From the NCBI GenBank assembly GCA_903893955.1, contig CAITOG010000102.1, positions 1 to 5,013 of the forward strand: a stretch of DNA of 5,013 nucleotides. Direction: 5' to 3'. The notes under the pieces were generated by a model that was not told where the DNA came from, did not search any database, and was given only the letters and a program-made list of their open reading frames with translations. Below are positions 4,606 to 5,013 of this stretch, piece by piece. Origin of the DNA: an uncultured Actinomycetes bacterium. GTDB taxonomy: Bacteria > Actinomycetota > Acidimicrobiia > Acidimicrobiales > RAAP-2. Both the position numbers and the translations under genes were made by a program. Within the stretch, counting starts at the first letter, position 1. Each line of letters opens with the position of its first letter.

Positions 4606-5013
4606 TCAGCCCCCCACGATGCTCAGCGTCAACAGTGCCTGCTCGCTCGAGAGCACGTCAGGCTTCGGGTAGTCGCTAGTCAGTTGATAGCGGAAGCCGC
4701 CTGCAGTCGAGGGCGTGTCGAGAGGTCGGACCTGGAACCGCTCAAGGCCCACCAACGGGCTGGTGCCACCAACCGCCCAGGTCCCAGTGGTGGCGGTGAC
4801 GTCCTGGCTGGTCTCGAAGAGGGCGAGATCCACCAGCGCCGTCGAGTCGCAGTCCGCCGCGCCGCCGGGCATGAAGCTCCACGTGGCGTGCTTGAGCTCA
4901 GCCGCGGCGAGGAAGCCGAGCCCGCTCGTGACCGAGTCGAGAACGCTCGGCGCACCGTTCTTGGTCGACAGCGCCCAGAGCGCGATCGCCGTCGAGTTGG
5001 TGTCAGGGCCGAG
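4606..5013 (-). CDS. Prenyltransferase/squalene-oxidase-repeat (alpha-barrel) protein, C-terminal part
   Basis: Only the last 135 residues are inside the window. The frame is open to base 5013 and ends at TGA 4608-4606. Three helical repeats with the family signature are visible: D-T-N-S-T-A-I-A-L-W-A-L (4-15), D-C-D-S-T-A-L-V-D-L-A-L (54-65) and the weaker D-V-L-S-S-E-Q-A-L-L-T-L (119-130). G-G-F-R-Y-Q (105-110) is the usual glycine turn between helices of an alpha6-alpha6 barrel. The same fold forms terpene cyclases, protein prenyltransferase beta subunits and the alpha domain of transcobalamin/intrinsic factor. Repeats of this kind beside DUF4430 and ECF genes are more likely a binding barrel than an enzyme, but the N-terminal half, any signal peptide and any catalytic Asp motif lie outside the window. 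There is no C-terminal anchor or stalk; the protein ends shortly after the last helix. It is the first gene visible in the operon, eight bases before the DUF4430-like gene. Confidence 0.82.
   Translation of the reverse strand, partial: LGPDTNSTAIALWALSTKNGAPSVLDSVTSGLGFLAAAELKHATWSFMPGGAADCDSTALVDLALFETSQDVTATTGTWAVGGTSPLVGLERFQVRPLDTPSTAGGFRYQLTSDYPKPDVLSSEQALLTLSIVGG

Noticed and set aside
4598..5013. Cobalamin riboswitch or operon promoter at the right-hand end
   Set aside because: The right end is coding sequence of the barrel protein up to base 5013. The operon's leader lies outside the window, so its presence or absence cannot be judged here.
1..5013. CRISPR arrays, tRNA/rRNA genes, insertion sequences or attachment sites
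   Set aside because: No spaced direct repeats, tRNA-like cloverleafs, transposase frames or terminal inverted repeats were found; the window is filled by housekeeping-style coding sequence.

Overview
The window is high-GC bacterial DNA packed with genes: there is no non-coding stretch longer than a few bases. GTG starts, strong G/C at third codon positions and recognisable relatives of actinomycete proteins point to an actinobacterium (Actinomycetota). I cannot fix the genus; an Acidimicrobiia-type organism is only a guess.

Layout. On the + strand, 1-331 holds the last 109 residues of a PLP-dependent glutamate decarboxylase. Everything else (308-5013) is one minus-strand operon read from right to left. 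In transcription order it encodes: (1) the C-terminal 135 residues of a prenyltransferase/squalene-oxidase-repeat (alpha-barrel) protein whose start is outside the window; (2) an exported protein with a DUF4430/transcobalamin-beta-like domain, a Ser/Thr/Pro stalk and a C-terminal membrane anchor; (3) an EcfT/CbiQ-type transmembrane coupling protein with an extended C-terminus; (4) a fused double ATPase (EcfA-EcfA'); (5) an ECF substrate-binding S component of the CbrT-like group. The gap between genes 1 and 2 is 8 bases, and the next three junctions are 4-base GTGA/ATGA overlaps, so the cluster is almost certainly one translationally coupled transcript. The operon promoter, and any cobalamin riboswitch, would lie beyond position 5013.

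How the genes may work together. Vertebrate intrinsic factor and transcobalamin hold vitamin B12 between an alpha6-alpha6 barrel domain, of the fold family seen in prenyltransferases, and a small beta domain related to DUF4430. Here the two corresponding domains are encoded side by side as separate exported proteins, next to a complete, dedicated ECF transporter whose S component looks like the cobalamin-type CbrT. The simplest reading is a surface corrinoid capture-and-import system: a split, membrane-tethered transcobalamin-like receptor that passes ligand to an ECF importer. The transporter identification is strong. The cobalamin substrate and the hand-off are inference.

Two RNA-level features stand out. 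A perfect 7-bp hairpin hides the Shine-Dalgarno sequence of the ecfT-like gene. The S gene and the glutamate decarboxylase gene overlap tail to tail by 24 bases, with a 6-bp hairpin just after the decarboxylase stop.
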